Shown here: one piece after another, positions 7,651 through 16,763 of the stretch | Layout of the letters: the number at the start of each line of letters is the position of its first letter | How positions within the stretch are numbered: position 1 is the stretch's first letter | Source: Prevotella sp. CAG:1320 | GTDB taxonomy: Bacteria > Bacteroidota > Bacteroidia > Bacteroidales > Bacteroidaceae | Assembly (NCBI GenBank): GCA_000435635.1 | Contig: FR882150.1 | Location: forward strand, 46,702-71,962 | Direction: 5' to 3' | Length of the DNA: 25,261 nucleotides | Made by a program: the position numbers and the translations under genes | Notes under the pieces: generated by a model | Database searches by the model: none | The model's input: only the letters and a program-made list of their open reading frames with translations | Told to the model about the DNA's origin: nothing

Positions 7651-7770
7651 TACAAAATAAACGATAGTCGGGAATGGTGATAAGGGGATTTTGTTTCGTT
7701 AACAGACATTAACCCTTATCGCTACCCCGCTCCATGCGCCACAAAGAAAATTTGACTATGAGCAAAGGCA

Positions 7771-9798
7771 TCACTTTTCCTCCAACATCCCTTGCAAACG
7801 GATAATCTCGTCCCGGTATTGAGCGGCCTGAAGGAAATCCAAGTCCTTGGCGGCTTGTTTCATCAGTTGGGTGGTGTTCTCTATGCTCTTACGCAACTCT
7901 TCCTTGCTCATGCGCTTGATAATGGGATCTGCGGCAAAGGCACCCTCTTGTTCCACGAAAGCCTTTGGCTCATAAGTTTTTGGTTGCTTGGCGGTTTCCT
8001 GCTTAGCCGTGGGCAGGGCGGACGTGATAGCCTTGACTATCTGGCGGGGAGTGATATGATGTTCCTCGTTATACTTCAATTGTATCATGCGCCGCCTAGA
8101 GGTCTCATCAATTGTTTGCTGCATGCTCTCGGTGATGGTGTCCGCATACATGATGACCTTGCCATGTACATTTCTCGCGGCTCTTCCCACCGTCTGGGTC
8201 AAACTGCGATGACTTCTCAGGAAGCCTTCCTTGTCCGCATCCAAGATGGCCACCAGCGAGACTTCGGGCAGATCCAATCCCTCACGTAGCAGATTGACAC
8301 CCACCAATACGTCATAGACTCCCGAGCGCAAGTCCGCCATGATCTTCACGCGGTCTAGTGTAGCCACATCGCTATGAATATAAGCCGCTTTCACGTCATG
8401 GTTCAACAAAAACTCAGTCAATTCTTCCGCCATTCTTTTCGTTAGTGTAGTGATGAGCACACGCTCGTCTGCCCTCACTCGAACCAGTATCTCGTCGAGC
8501 AAATCATCTATTTGGTTCTCACTGGGACGTACCTCTATCTCTGGGTCCAACAAGCCCGTGGGACGAATCAATTGTTCCACCACAACGCCTTCGGCTTCGT
8601 TCAGCTCATATTCCGCTGGCGTGGCGCTGACATAAATGACTTGGTGTATCATGTCGTGAAATTCCTCAAAGCGCAAGGGTCTGTTGTCAAACGCCGCAGG
8701 CAAACGGAAACCATACTCCACCAGGTTCTGTTTCCTAGCTCGGTCGCCGCCATACATGGCCCTGATTTGTGGAACGCTCACGTGGCTTTCGTCAATGAAG
8801 AGCAGGTAATCCTTGGGGAAAAAGTCCAAGAGACAATAAGGCCTCTCCCCCGCTTCCCTCCCATCGAAGTAACGGGAATAATTCTCTATGCCCGCACAGT
8901 GGCCCAACTCCTTGATCATCTCGATATCATATTCCACTCGTTCCTTGATGCGTTGCGCCTTGATATTGTCGCCCAGCTCCTGGAAATAGGCCACCTGTTT
9001 CACCAAGTCGTCCTGTATCATACGAATAGCCTTGTTGGTCTGTTCTTGCGAGGTGACAAAAAGGTTGGCGGGGTATATGTAGTATTCCTCCATGGACTCC
9101 AAGCGATGGTACGTCTGCCCGTCAAGCGACTCGATGGAGTCTATCTCGTCATCCCACCATGTCACGCGGATAACCTCGTCGCTGTAGGGAAGAAACACGT
9201 CTACAGTATCTCCCTTGACCCGGAAATTGCCCCGTTGCGGGTCAATATCGTTCCTCACGTAGAGAGCGGCCACCAACTGGCGCAGGAACTCATTGCGGTC
9301 AAGGCGTTCTCCCCGTCTTACTCTTATGATACTTTGCTCTAGCGAAACAGGTCCACCCATACCATAAATACAAGAGACGGAAGATACAACAACGACATCC
9401 TTTCTTCCTGACAGCAAGGCGGTTACGGCTTGCAAGCGCAGTTTGTCTATCTCCTCGTTGATGGCGAGGTCTTTCTCTATATAGGTATCCGTGGTGGGCA
9501 AATAAGCCTCGGGCTGGTAATAGTCATAGTAAGAGACATAGTAAGAGACGGCATTGTGGGGAAAGAAGCCTCTCATCTCCTCGTAAAGCTGGGCGGCCAA
9601 CGTCTTGTTGTGGCTCAAGATCAAAGTGGGCTTGCCTACGTTGGCGATAACATTGGCCATAGTAAACGTCTTGCCTGAACCCGTAACGCCCAGCAACACC
9701 TGGGCGGGGTCTCCCCTCATCACGCCTTCCGTCAGTTGGCGGATAGCCTCAGGCTGGTCGCCGGTAGGCTTGTACTGAGAAGTGATTTGAAAATCCAT
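7771..9798 (-). CDS. uvrB: Excinuclease ABC subunit B
   Basis: A full-length UvrB of 675 residues. It shows the start MDFQITSQYKPTGDQPEAI, Walker A GVTGSGKT (37-44), the YYDYYQPEAY beta-hairpin region used to probe damaged DNA, the helicase motif DESH, SATP, the C-terminal helicase motifs (LREGLDLPEVSLVAI, QTVGRAARN) and a C-terminal UVR domain that contacts UvrC. UvrB verifies lesions delivered by UvrA and recruits UvrC for dual incision in nucleotide excision repair. The gene stands alone on the minus strand, divergent from bamD, with its own -7 element at 9825-9832. An LexA-type box is not evident. Nothing in it looks damaged. Confidence 0.98.
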   Translation of the reverse strand: MDFQITSQYKPTGDQPEAIRQLTEGVMRGDPAQVLLGVTGSGKTFTMANVIANVGKPTLILSHNKTLAAQLYEEMRGFFPHNAVSYYVSYYDYYQPEAYLPTTDTYIEKDLAINEEIDKLRLQAVTALLSGRKDVVVVSSVSCIYGMGGPVSLEQSIIRVRRGERLDRNEFLRQLVAALYVRNDIDPQRGNFRVKGDTVDVFLPYSDEVIRVTWWDDEIDSIESLDGQTYHRLESMEEYYIYPANLFVTSQEQTNKAIRMIQDDLVKQVAYFQELGDNIKAQRIKERVEYDIEMIKELGHCAGIENYSRYFDGREAGERPYCLLDFFPKDYLLFIDESHVSVPQIRAMYGGDRARKQNLVEYGFRLPAAFDNRPLRFEEFHDMIHQVIYVSATPAEYELNEAEGVVVEQLIRPTGLLDPEIEVRPSENQIDDLLDEILVRVRADERVLITTLTKRMAEELTEFLLNHDVKAAYIHSDVATLDRVKIMADLRSGVYDVLVGVNLLREGLDLPEVSLVAILDADKEGFLRSHRSLTQTVGRAARNVHGKVIMYADTITESMQQTIDETSRRRMIQLKYNEEHHITPRQIVKAITSALPTAKQETAKQPKTYEPKAFVEQEGAFAADPIIKRMSKEELRKSIENTTQLMKQAAKDLDFLQAAQYRDEIIRLQGMLEEK

Positions 9799-9824
9799 GA
9801 TGCCTTGCTTACCTTAATTGAATG

Positions 9825-9832
9825 CAAAAATA
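9825..9832 (-). promoter_or_regulatory. -7 element of uvrB
   Basis: The minus strand reads TATTTTTG, matching TAnnTTTG. A TTCG about 18 bases upstream is an imperfect -33. The start codon is 27 bases downstream. Confidence 0.6.
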
Positions 9833-9905
9833 ATGAAAACGAACGGATAGCGAACCAGGGAAAACGTTATAAAGGCTAATAAAATGCCAAAAAGTGTATA
9901 AATTT

Positions 9906-9937
9906 CTTGGTCATGCGCTGAATAATCCGTAAATTCG
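9906..9937 (+). promoter_or_regulatory. Probable promoter of bamD-rpoZ-DUF4293
   Basis: CTTG (9906-9909), 20 bases, then TAAATTCG (9930-9937): one mismatch in each box against TTTG and TAnnTTTG. It lies 21 bases before the bamD ATG. Confidence 0.5.
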
Positions 9938-9958
9938 CGCTCAAAGAAGTACACACGT

Positions 9959-10804
9959 ATGAAGAAATATCTTATCGCCGCATGCAGCGCCCTGTTACTC
10001 TTCGCAAGTTGCGCGCAGGAATTCAACAACGTATACAAGTCTAACGACTATCTTTATAAGTACGAGTACGCCAAGGAAGCTTTCGCCAACGGAAAGTATA
10101 ACAAGGCCATCACCATACTCCAGTCTATCGTCACGCAGCAGAAAGGCACCAAGGACGCGGAGGACTGCCTCTACATGCTTGCCATGTCGGAGTATATGAT
10201 ACGCGACTACGCCACAGCCTCTGAGTATTTCAAGAAGTATTACCAGTCCTATCCCAAAGGTGTTTATGCCGAGCAGGCCGAGTTCTACGTAGGCGAAAGC
10301 CTCTATATGAGCACGCCCGAGCCTCGACTCGACCAAACTCCTACCTATTCAGCCATCGCGGCCTACCAGGAGTACCTGGATTTATATCCCGAAGGTTCAC
10401 TGAAAGAGAAAGCGCAATCCCGCCTTTTCGAGCTGCAAGACAAACTGGTGGAAAAGGAATACCTGTCCGCCAAACTGTATTACGACTTGGGTGACTACTT
10501 CGGCAACTGCACCAACGGCGGCAACAACTACCAGGCGTGTGTCGTCACGGCGCAAAACGCCGTAAACGACTATCCTTACAGCAGCAAGCGAGAGGAGTTC
10601 TACATACTGATCATGAAGAGCAAGTATGAGTTGGCACGCATGAGCGTGGAGTCCAAGCAATTGGAAAGATACCAAGACGCGGAGGATGAGTGCTACGGAT
10701 TTATCAACGAGTTCCCTGATTCCCGCGAGCGCGCCACCGCCGAGAAGTATATCGAGAAATGCAAGGAATACATCGCGGCCAATTCTTCTGACGCCGTTTA
10801 CTAA
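9959..10804 (+). CDS. bamD: Outer membrane assembly lipoprotein BamD
   Basis: A 281-residue lipoprotein: signal sequence with lipobox LFASC, the cysteine near residue 19 being the lipidation site. TPR-like helical repeats follow (YEYAKEAFANGKYNKAITIL, ASEYFKKYYQSYPKGVYAEQAEFYVGESLY, AIAAYQEYLDLYPEGSLKEKAQ), as in BamD/YfiO. BamD is the essential lipoprotein partner of BamA in folding beta-barrels into the outer membrane, facing the periplasm. It is followed by rpoZ after 60 bases; the order bamD, rpoZ, DUF4293 is recurrent in Bacteroidota (from memory, not searched). The porin in this window would be among its clients. ATG 9959 is directly before the signal peptide. Confidence 0.9.
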   Translation: MKKYLIAACSALLLFASCAQEFNNVYKSNDYLYKYEYAKEAFANGKYNKAITILQSIVTQQKGTKDAEDCLYMLAMSEYMIRDYATASEYFKKYYQSYPKGVYAEQAEFYVGESLYMSTPEPRLDQTPTYSAIAAYQEYLDLYPEGSLKEKAQSRLFELQDKLVEKEYLSAKLYYDLGDYFGNCTNGGNNYQACVVTAQNAVNDYPYSSKREEFYILIMKSKYELARMSVESKQLERYQDAEDECYGFINEFPDSRERATAEKYIEKCKEYIAANSSDAVY

Positions 10805-10864
10805 AAAAGAGAAAAGAAAAGGGGTTACACACATTATTAATATATAGCATCTATTATACACATC

Positions 10865-11200
10865 ATGGACTACAAGAAATCTAAAGCACCCATCAACACG
10901 GTCACTCGCAACATCATGGACCTTTGTGACCAAACAGGTAACATCTACGAAAGCATTGCCATCATCGCCAAACGAAGCAACCAGATCACGACGGAAATCA
11001 AGCAAGACCTCAACAAAAAGTTGGCCGAGTTCGCTTCCTATAACGACTCGCTGGACGAGGTGTTCGAGAACAGGGAGCAGATAGAGATTTCCCGCTACTA
11101 TGAGAAGCTGCCCAAGCCCACCCTTATCGCCACGGAGGAATTCATGGAGGGCAACATCTACTGGCGTGACCCTGCTAACGACAAGGTGGAAGAGCAATGA
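10865..11200 (+). CDS. rpoZ: RNA polymerase omega subunit, Bacteroidota type
   Basis: A 111-residue protein. The segment IMDLCDQTGNIYESIAIIAKRSNQI corresponds to the conserved omega/Rpb6 fold, in which a helix with the (A)KRAxQ-like motif wraps the beta' C-terminus; here it reads AKRSNQI. The C-terminal ~50 residues are charged and lineage specific. Omega assists assembly and stability of RNA polymerase. Its position between bamD and a DUF4293 gene supports the call. The last four bases overlap the start of the next gene (ATGA), indicating coupled translation. Confidence 0.85.
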   Translation: MDYKKSKAPINTVTRNIMDLCDQTGNIYESIAIIAKRSNQITTEIKQDLNKKLAEFASYNDSLDEVFENREQIEISRYYEKLPKPTLIATEEFMEGNIYWRDPANDKVEEQ

Positions 11201-11661
11201 TACAACGCAAGCAAAGCCTTTTCCTTTTGGGAGCGGTCATTGCCATCGTGGCATGCCTGTTCTTCCCGCTCATCGCGGTGGAACCCGCGGCCATGGGCTC
11301 GGAGACGCTCGTTTTCAACCTTGGGGTAAGGGACGCCAATGGCATCATATCGTTCCTCAGTTGGCCGCTGTTTGCCTCGTTGTCCATCGCGGCTGTCATC
11401 TCGCTGGCCAACATATTCCTCTACAGGAACCGCAAACTCCAGATGCGCCTCTGTTTGTGGGCGATGGGCTTCGAGTTGATATGGCATGTCTACCTCGCCC
11501 TGTTTTTTCTGGGCATTATCAACTTGCCAACAGATGGAGACCACATGCGCTTGTGCTTCGCCGCATGCCTGCCATTGGTATCCATCATCTTGCTCCTCAT
11601 GGCCCGCAAAGGCATAAGCGACGACGAGAAACTAGTGAAAGCGGCAGACCGCATCCGATAA
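11197..11661 (+). CDS. DUF4293-family four-helix membrane protein
   Basis: A 154-residue protein starting MIQRKQSLFLL, the usual N-terminus of DUF4293 proteins. Four hydrophobic segments are visible (about 7-28, 50-70, 82-105 and 118-137), with a short charged C-terminal tail (ARKGISDDEKLVKAADRIR). The function is unknown; it sits in the inner membrane. It overlaps rpoZ by four bases and is the last gene before a strong terminator, so it belongs to the bamD transcript. Confidence 0.85.
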   Translation: MIQRKQSLFLLGAVIAIVACLFFPLIAVEPAAMGSETLVFNLGVRDANGIISFLSWPLFASLSIAAVISLANIFLYRNRKLQMRLCLWAMGFELIWHVYLALFFLGIINLPTDGDHMRLCFAACLPLVSIILLLMARKGISDDEKLVKAADRIR

Positions 11662-11680
11662 CAAAGACTGCAAAACCATA

Positions 11681-11738
11681 CGAAAGCTCCCTGTGGAAGC
11701 GTGCCCAAAAGCACTCCCACAGGGAGTTTTCGTTTTTA
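11681..11738 (+). terminator. Strong intrinsic terminator after the DUF4293 gene
   Basis: A 16-bp stem (CGAAAGCTCCCTGTGG with CCACAGGGAGTTTTCG, one G-U), continued by GTGC/GCAC near the loop, is followed by TTTTTAT. This ends the bamD transcript. Confidence 0.9.
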
Positions 11739-11799
11739 TCGCCCCCTATCCTTCCTCACGTCATGACAAGTTCCTGAACCCCAACTGGCAAGCAAGGTG

Positions 11800-11909
11800 G
11801 GAAATTAACTTGTTTTGCCGAGGAAAACAAGTTAATTTGCTGAGGAAAATAAGTTAAATTGCCAGGGAAAACAAGTTAAATTGCCGGGGAAAACAACTTA
11901 TATTGAAAT
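11800..11909. repeat. Tandem repeat, five 22-bp units
   Basis: Units start at 11800, 11822, 11844, 11866 and 11888, with consensus GGAAAACAAGTTAAATTGCC plus two variable bases. The outer units diverge most. Units 1 and 2 form a perfect 12-bp dyad, TTAACTTGTTTT (11805-11816) against AAAACAAGTTAA (11824-11835), with a 7-base loop. It lies between the terminator and the efflux operon. Bases 11910-12173 hold no gene that I can support and no consensus promoter that I could place confidently; a leader for the efflux operon is likely there. Confidence 0.9.
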
Positions 11910-12173
11910 GACAAACAACATGGACTGAAAGAAACAACGCCATGACACGATAAAAAGGGAAACTCACATTACCCTCAATGAACATCGCAAAAAACAGACA
12001 GAGTGGCAACGCCAACCTACTAATAGTCGCTAAACATGCGTGAAGTAATGTTAAATATCGGGCAGGATGGTAAACTTTTCGGGAAGTTGTTGCGTCAAAT
12101 GGCAAACAAAACAAGAAACAGACCAAGAGAGCAAAAACAAAAGACGAAAACAAACCATCTAAGAATAGGTAAC

Positions 12174-13511
12174 ATGAAGAAAACATTCGTATCCATGGCC
12201 ATGGGCCTTGCGCTACTTTGTGTGCCATCCTTGACACAGGCAAGGCAATGGACATTGCAAGAATGCGTAGACTACGCGTTGCAAAACAACATCACCATCC
12301 AGAAATCCAGGCTGACCAAGCAAAGTTCCCACGAGGATGTGCTGCAATCGAAAGCAGCATTATTTCCCTCTCTGAACTTCTCCACCAACCAAAGTGTCAG
12401 CTACACGCCGTGGGTAGCAAGCGGCATCAGCACCGACGGATACTCCCGCAGTTCCATCGACAAGGTATACTACAACGGCTCATACGGCATCAACGCCAAC
12501 TGGACTGTATGGAACGGCAACCAAAACCGCAACACCATCAAGCTGAACAAGCTGGCTGAGCAAAAGGCCGAACTGGACTCCGCCACCCAGGCACAAAGCA
12601 TACAGGAGCAAATCGCGCAGCTCTACGTGCAGATACTCTACTCCACCGAGGCTGTGAAAGTAAACAAGGAAAGTCTGGAGACCAGCCGAAAGAACGAGGA
12701 AAGAGGCAAGATGATGTATGAGGTAGGGAAAATGAGCAAGGCCGACGTTGCCCAACTGACCGCACAGAGAGCGCAAGACGAATACAACGTAGTATCTGCC
12801 GAAAGCCAGGTGAAGAACTACAAGCGGCAACTGAAGGAGTTGTTGCAAATCACCAACGATGACGATTTCGACATAGCCACGCCCAGCAGCACGGACGAAA
12901 TGGCACTCCGCGAGATACCAACCATGCAAGGCGTATATGCGGCCGCCCTGGACAACAGACCCGAAATAAAGGCATACCTGAACACGATAGAGCAAAGCGA
13001 CCTGAACATCAAGATAGCCAAGGCCGGCAGACTGCCAAGTCTGAGCATGAACGCGGGGCTTAGCACCAGCACCACCTCTATGAACGACAAGACATGGGGC
13101 ACGCAGTTGAAGACCAATTTCTCCGCTGGCGCGGGATTTACCATCAGCATCCCCATCTTCGACAACAGGCAGACCAAGACCTCCATCAACAAGGCCATGA
13201 TACAAAAACAAAGCAGCATGCTGGACTTGCAGAACCAGCAAACCGCGCTCTACTCAACAATAGAGAACTACTGGCTGCAAGCCAACACGAGCCAGAGCCA
13301 GTTCAAGGCCGCCAAGCAAAGCACGGAAAGCGCCAAGGCCAGCTATAAATTGCTGAGCGAGCAATTCCAACTGGGACTGAAGAACATAGTGGAACTGATG
13401 ACAGGAAAGGACAACCTGATACAGGCACAGCAAAACGAGCTGCAAGCCAAGTATCTCACCATCCTGAACATCGACATGCTGAATTTCTATCAAACAGGAA
13501 AACTGAAATAA
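12174..13511 (+). CDS. TolC-like outer membrane efflux channel
   Basis: A 445-residue protein with a signal peptide (MKKTFVSMAMGLALLCVPSLTQA), followed by WTLQECVDYALQNNITIQ, the typical start of outer membrane efflux proteins. Two OEP repeats with long helices follow (residues ~25-215 and ~240-440), with strand pairs such as KAALFPSLNFSTNQSVSYTP and AGRLPSLSMNAGLSTSTT. The trimer forms the outer-membrane exit duct of a tripartite pump. The start was set at ATG 12174 because the in-frame extension up to 12036 (MREVMLNIGQDGK...) would bury the signal peptide. The macA gene follows after 22 bases, so this is the first gene of the pump operon. Confidence 0.93.
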   Translation: MKKTFVSMAMGLALLCVPSLTQARQWTLQECVDYALQNNITIQKSRLTKQSSHEDVLQSKAALFPSLNFSTNQSVSYTPWVASGISTDGYSRSSIDKVYYNGSYGINANWTVWNGNQNRNTIKLNKLAEQKAELDSATQAQSIQEQIAQLYVQILYSTEAVKVNKESLETSRKNEERGKMMYEVGKMSKADVAQLTAQRAQDEYNVVSAESQVKNYKRQLKELLQITNDDDFDIATPSSTDEMALREIPTMQGVYAAALDNRPEIKAYLNTIEQSDLNIKIAKAGRLPSLSMNAGLSTSTTSMNDKTWGTQLKTNFSAGAGFTISIPIFDNRQTKTSINKAMIQKQSSMLDLQNQQTALYSTIENYWLQANTSQSQFKAAKQSTESAKASYKLLSEQFQLGLKNIVELMTGKDNLIQAQQNELQAKYLTILNIDMLNFYQTGKLK

Positions 13512-13533
13512 ATCTCATACATAAAATAAATAT

Positions 13534-14721
13534 ATGAAAAGGATAAGCAAGATTTGGTATGTGGTAGGGGTCATCATCCTTATCGCCGTAGTATCATGGC
13601 TGTGGCCAGACAGCAAGAAAAAAGAAGAAGTCAGTTTCGTAACCGAGAAAGTGGCACCCGCCAACATACAGAACTCGATTACCGCGACTGGCAGTATCGA
13701 ACCCGTGACCGAGGTCACCGTAGGTACACAGGTATCTGGCATCATCAGCAAGATATACGTGGACTACAACAGCGAGGTGAAAAAAGGGCAGGTCATCGCA
13801 GAACTGGACAAGACCAACCTCATCAGCACGTTGAACACGGCCAAGGCCAACCTGAACAACGCGGAGAGCACTTTGAGCTACCAAACCGCCAACTACAAGC
13901 GTTACAAGGAACTCTACGACAAAGGACTGGTGAGCGCGGACGAGTATGAGAACGCCCTTCTCACCTACAAGCAAGCCAAAGAGCAAGTGATTAGCGCCAA
14001 GGAGAGCGTTCAAACAGCGCAGACAAACTTGGGCTACGCCACCATCACCGCGCCCATAGACGGCGTGATACTGGGCAAAGCAGTGGAGGAAGGACAGACC
14101 GTGGCCGCCAGCTACAACACGCCTGAACTCTTCACCGTGGCAAAAGACCTGAAAGACATGCAGGTAGTGGCCGACGTGGACGAAGCTGACATAGGCAACG
14201 TGACCGAGGGAGCCAGGGTAACCTTCACCGTGGACGCTTTCCCCAATGACACCTTCAGCGGAACCGTGACACAAGTAAGGCAGGAAGCCACGGAGACGGA
14301 CAACGTGGTGACTTATGAAGTGGTAATCAGTGCCCGCAACGACGATTTGAAGCTGAAACCTGGACTTACGGCAAACGTCACCATCTACACCACTGAAATG
14401 CAGGGCGTATTAAGCGTATCCAACAAGGCCTTGCGCTTCACGCCCGTAAAGGAGACCGTGGGTAACAAGAAAATCGTAGACTGCAACGGCACGTCAAAGG
14501 TGTGGACACTGGAAGGCGACAAACTCGTGGCCCACGCTGTGAAGATAGGCATGACTGATGGCACGCACACGCAAATCATCAGCGGCGTAAAGGAAGGACA
14601 AACCATCATCACTGAATTGGAAGTGACCACTGAAGGCGGAGAGGGAATGGAACCACAGGAAAGCGGTGAACGCAGTCCCTTCGCTCCAGGCCCACCTGAC
14701 AAAAAGGACAAGAAGAAGTAA
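13534..14721 (+). CDS. macA: MacA-like periplasmic adaptor protein
   Basis: A 395-residue membrane fusion protein. One N-terminal transmembrane anchor (IWYVVGVIILIAVVSWLW) is followed by the barrel-sandwich hybrid half-motif (ITATGSIEPVTEVTVGTQVSG), a helical hairpin (about 95-165), the second half (GYATITAPIDGVILGKAVEEG), a beta-barrel domain (MQVVADVDEADIGNVTEGA) and a membrane-proximal domain. Its partner is the MacB-type transporter encoded next and the TolC-like channel encoded before. The C-terminus ends in a basic tail (PPDKKDKKK). The substrate could be a macrolide, peptide or lipid; nothing in the sequence decides this. Confidence 0.92.
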   Translation: MKRISKIWYVVGVIILIAVVSWLWPDSKKKEEVSFVTEKVAPANIQNSITATGSIEPVTEVTVGTQVSGIISKIYVDYNSEVKKGQVIAELDKTNLISTLNTAKANLNNAESTLSYQTANYKRYKELYDKGLVSADEYENALLTYKQAKEQVISAKESVQTAQTNLGYATITAPIDGVILGKAVEEGQTVAASYNTPELFTVAKDLKDMQVVADVDEADIGNVTEGARVTFTVDAFPNDTFSGTVTQVRQEATETDNVVTYEVVISARNDDLKLKPGLTANVTIYTTEMQGVLSVSNKALRFTPVKETVGNKKIVDCNGTSKVWTLEGDKLVAHAVKIGMTDGTHTQIISGVKEGQTIITELEVTTEGGEGMEPQESGERSPFAPGPPDKKDKKK

Positions 14722-14725
14722 GGCC

Positions 14726-15484
14726 ATGGAAACGAACGAAAAGAAAGTAGTCATCGAGTTGCAGAACGTTACCAGGGAATTCCTGGTGGGCGATGAGGTG
14801 GTACATGCCTTGCGGGGAGTCTCGTTCAAGATACATGAGGGCGAGTTCGTTACCATCATGGGTAAATCAGGCTCTGGAAAATCCACGTTACTGAACCAAC
14901 TGGGCTGCCTGGATACACCCACAAAAGGCGAATACTATCTGGACGGCATCTCGGTGAGGAAGATGAGCAAGTCGCAAAGAGCCGTGCTCCGCAACAGGAA
15001 GATAGGCTTCATATTCCAGAACTACAACCTGCTGCCCAAGACCACCAGCGTGGAAAACGTGGAATTACCCTTGATGTATAACCCCACCATATCAAGCAAG
15101 GAGAGAACGCGGCGAGCCATCGACGCGTTGGAAGCCGTAGGGCTGGGCGAGAGACTTTACCACAAGAGCAACCAAATGTCTGGAGGACAGATGCAACGCG
15201 TGGCCATAGCGCGGGCGTTGGTTAACAACCCTGCCGTGATATTGGCAGACGAGGCAACCGGAAACCTTGACACACGTACCTCATTCGAGATACTGGTGCT
15301 CTTCCAGAAACTGCACGCCGAGGGGCGCACCATTATCTTCGTGACCCACAATCCCGACATCGCAAAATACTCCAGCCGCAATATCCAACTGAGAGACGGC
15401 AAGGTAATCAGCGATGAATACAACACCAACATCCTCTCGGCCGCCGAGGGTCTGGCGGCTCTACCTGTTAACACTGACGAGTAA
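14726..15484 (+). CDS. MacB/LolD-type ABC transporter ATPase
   Basis: A 252-residue ATP-binding subunit. Motifs seen are Walker A GKSGSGKST, the Q-loop in FIFQNYNLLP, signature MSGGQMQRVAIARAL, Walker B VILADEATGNLD and the H-loop FVTHNPD. It energises the neighbouring permease. In Enterobacteria MacB carries this domain and the membrane domain in one chain; here they are two genes. ATG 14726 follows the macA stop by 4 bases; the longer frame from 14666 overlaps macA and is rejected. Its last base is the first base of the permease start (TAATG), so translation is probably coupled. Confidence 0.95.
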   Translation: METNEKKVVIELQNVTREFLVGDEVVHALRGVSFKIHEGEFVTIMGKSGSGKSTLLNQLGCLDTPTKGEYYLDGISVRKMSKSQRAVLRNRKIGFIFQNYNLLPKTTSVENVELPLMYNPTISSKERTRRAIDALEAVGLGERLYHKSNQMSGGQMQRVAIARALVNNPAVILADEATGNLDTRTSFEILVLFQKLHAEGRTIIFVTHNPDIAKYSSRNIQLRDGKVISDEYNTNILSAAEGLAALPVNTDE

Positions 15485-16722
15485 TGAACTATAGCAACTT
15501 ATTGAAGATAGCGCTGCGGGCGATAGCGGCCAACAAGATGCGCTCCTTCCTTACTTGCCTGGGCATCATCATAGGCGTGGCCTCTGTCATCACCATGCTT
15601 GCCATAGGACAAGGTTCCAAGAAGAGCATACAAGCCAATATCGCCGAGATGGGCTCCAACATGATTATGATAAGCCCGGGAGCCGACATGAGGGGCGGAG
15701 TGAGACAGGATCCTTCCGCCATGCAAACGCTGAAGCTGGAAGACTATAATGCCATCAAGGACCAATGCAGCTACGTGAAGGCCGTAAGCCCCACCGTGAA
15801 CAGCAGCGGACAATTCATCAACGGCAATAACAATACCCAGTCTACCATCTACGGCGTGGACTTAGACTATCTGGAAATACGCCAGCTGACCGTAAGCAAC
15901 GGCGAAATGTTTACCGAAACGGACGTGCGAACCAGCGCCAAGGTATGCGTATTGGGACAAACGGTGGTGGATTACTTGTTTCCTGATGGTTCAGACCCAA
16001 TAGGCAAGGTTGTGCGATTCAACAAAATCCCCTTCCGGGTAGTGGGTGTCCTGAAAAAGAAAGGTTACAACTCTATGGGTATGGACCAAGACAACTTGGC
16101 CTTGGCTCCTTACACCACGGTGATGAAGCGCATCTTGGCGCAAACTTACCTGGGCGGTATTAACTGCTCTGCCATCACCGAGGGCGTAACCGACCAGGCA
16201 ACAGAACAAATTAGCGAGATATTGCGCCGCAATCACAAGCTGAAAGAAGCCACGGACACCTTTGACGGTGACGAGGATGACTTCACTATCCGTTCGCAAG
16301 AGGAACTTTCCAGCATGATGAGCAGCACTACCAACATGCTTACCATCCTGTTGGGATGCGTAGCGGGCATTTCCTTGATAGTGGGCGGTATCGGCATCAT
16401 GAACATCATGTACGTAAGTGTAACCGAACGAACCCGGGAAATAGGCTTGCGCATGAGCGTCGGAGCCAGAGGCATAGACATACTGAACCAGTTCCTGATA
16501 GAGGCCATCTTGCTGAGCGTCACGGGTGGTATCATCGGCGTACTGCTGGGCATAGGCTCTTCCTATGCGGTGAACGTCTTGGCCAGGTGGCCTATCTACA
16601 TACAACCATGGAGTATCATCATGAGTTTTGCCGTATGTACCTTTACGGGAGTGTTCTTCGGATGGTATCCCGCCAAGAAAGCGGCACGGCTAGACCCGAT
16701 AGAAGCTATCAGATACGAATGA
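15484..16722 (+). CDS. MacB-type ABC transporter permease
   Basis: A 412-residue protein. One N-terminal transmembrane segment (MRSFLTCLGIIIGVASVITM) is followed by a large periplasmic MacB_PCD domain (about 45-250) and the FtsX domain with three transmembrane segments (LTILLGCVAGISLIVGGIGI, LIEAILLSVTGGIIGVLLGI, SFAVCTFTGVFFGW). The conserved ERTREIGLRMSVGA coupling loop and the C-terminal PAKKAARLDPIEAIRYE are typical of MacB permeases. It uses mechanotransmission to push substrates from the periplasm through MacA and the TolC-like channel. It is the last gene of the pump operon. Confidence 0.95.
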   Translation: MNYSNLLKIALRAIAANKMRSFLTCLGIIIGVASVITMLAIGQGSKKSIQANIAEMGSNMIMISPGADMRGGVRQDPSAMQTLKLEDYNAIKDQCSYVKAVSPTVNSSGQFINGNNNTQSTIYGVDLDYLEIRQLTVSNGEMFTETDVRTSAKVCVLGQTVVDYLFPDGSDPIGKVVRFNKIPFRVVGVLKKKGYNSMGMDQDNLALAPYTTVMKRILAQTYLGGINCSAITEGVTDQATEQISEILRRNHKLKEATDTFDGDEDDFTIRSQEELSSMMSSTTNMLTILLGCVAGISLIVGGIGIMNIMYVSVTERTREIGLRMSVGARGIDILNQFLIEAILLSVTGGIIGVLLGIGSSYAVNVLARWPIYIQPWSIIMSFAVCTFTGVFFGWYPAKKAARLDPIEAIRYE

Positions 16723-16727
16723 TTCTC

Positions 16728-16763
16728 TCGCCCAGCCAGCAACTAGATAAGTTGGCTGGGCGA
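16728..16763. terminator. Shared hairpin between convergent macB and CBM20-HAD genes
   Basis: TCGCCCAGCCAGC (16728-16740) pairs with GTTGGCTGGGCGA (16751-16763; one G-U) with a 10-base loop. The TAG stop of the minus-strand gene (16743-16745) lies in the loop and its last codons form one arm. No good T-run follows on either strand, so it may act with Rho or only as a 3' end stabiliser. Confidence 0.65.

Noticed and set aside
7679..7720. Hairpin GATAAGGG/CCCTTATC as uvrB terminator
   Set aside because: An inverted repeat of 8 bp with a 26-base interval exists, with a smaller GTTAA/TTAAC stem inside, but there is no T-run on the minus strand. It is too weak to list as a terminator.
12036..12173. 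N-terminal extension of the TolC-like protein
   Set aside because: The extension is hydrophilic and basic and would put 46 residues before a clear signal peptide; ATG 12174 is the plausible start.
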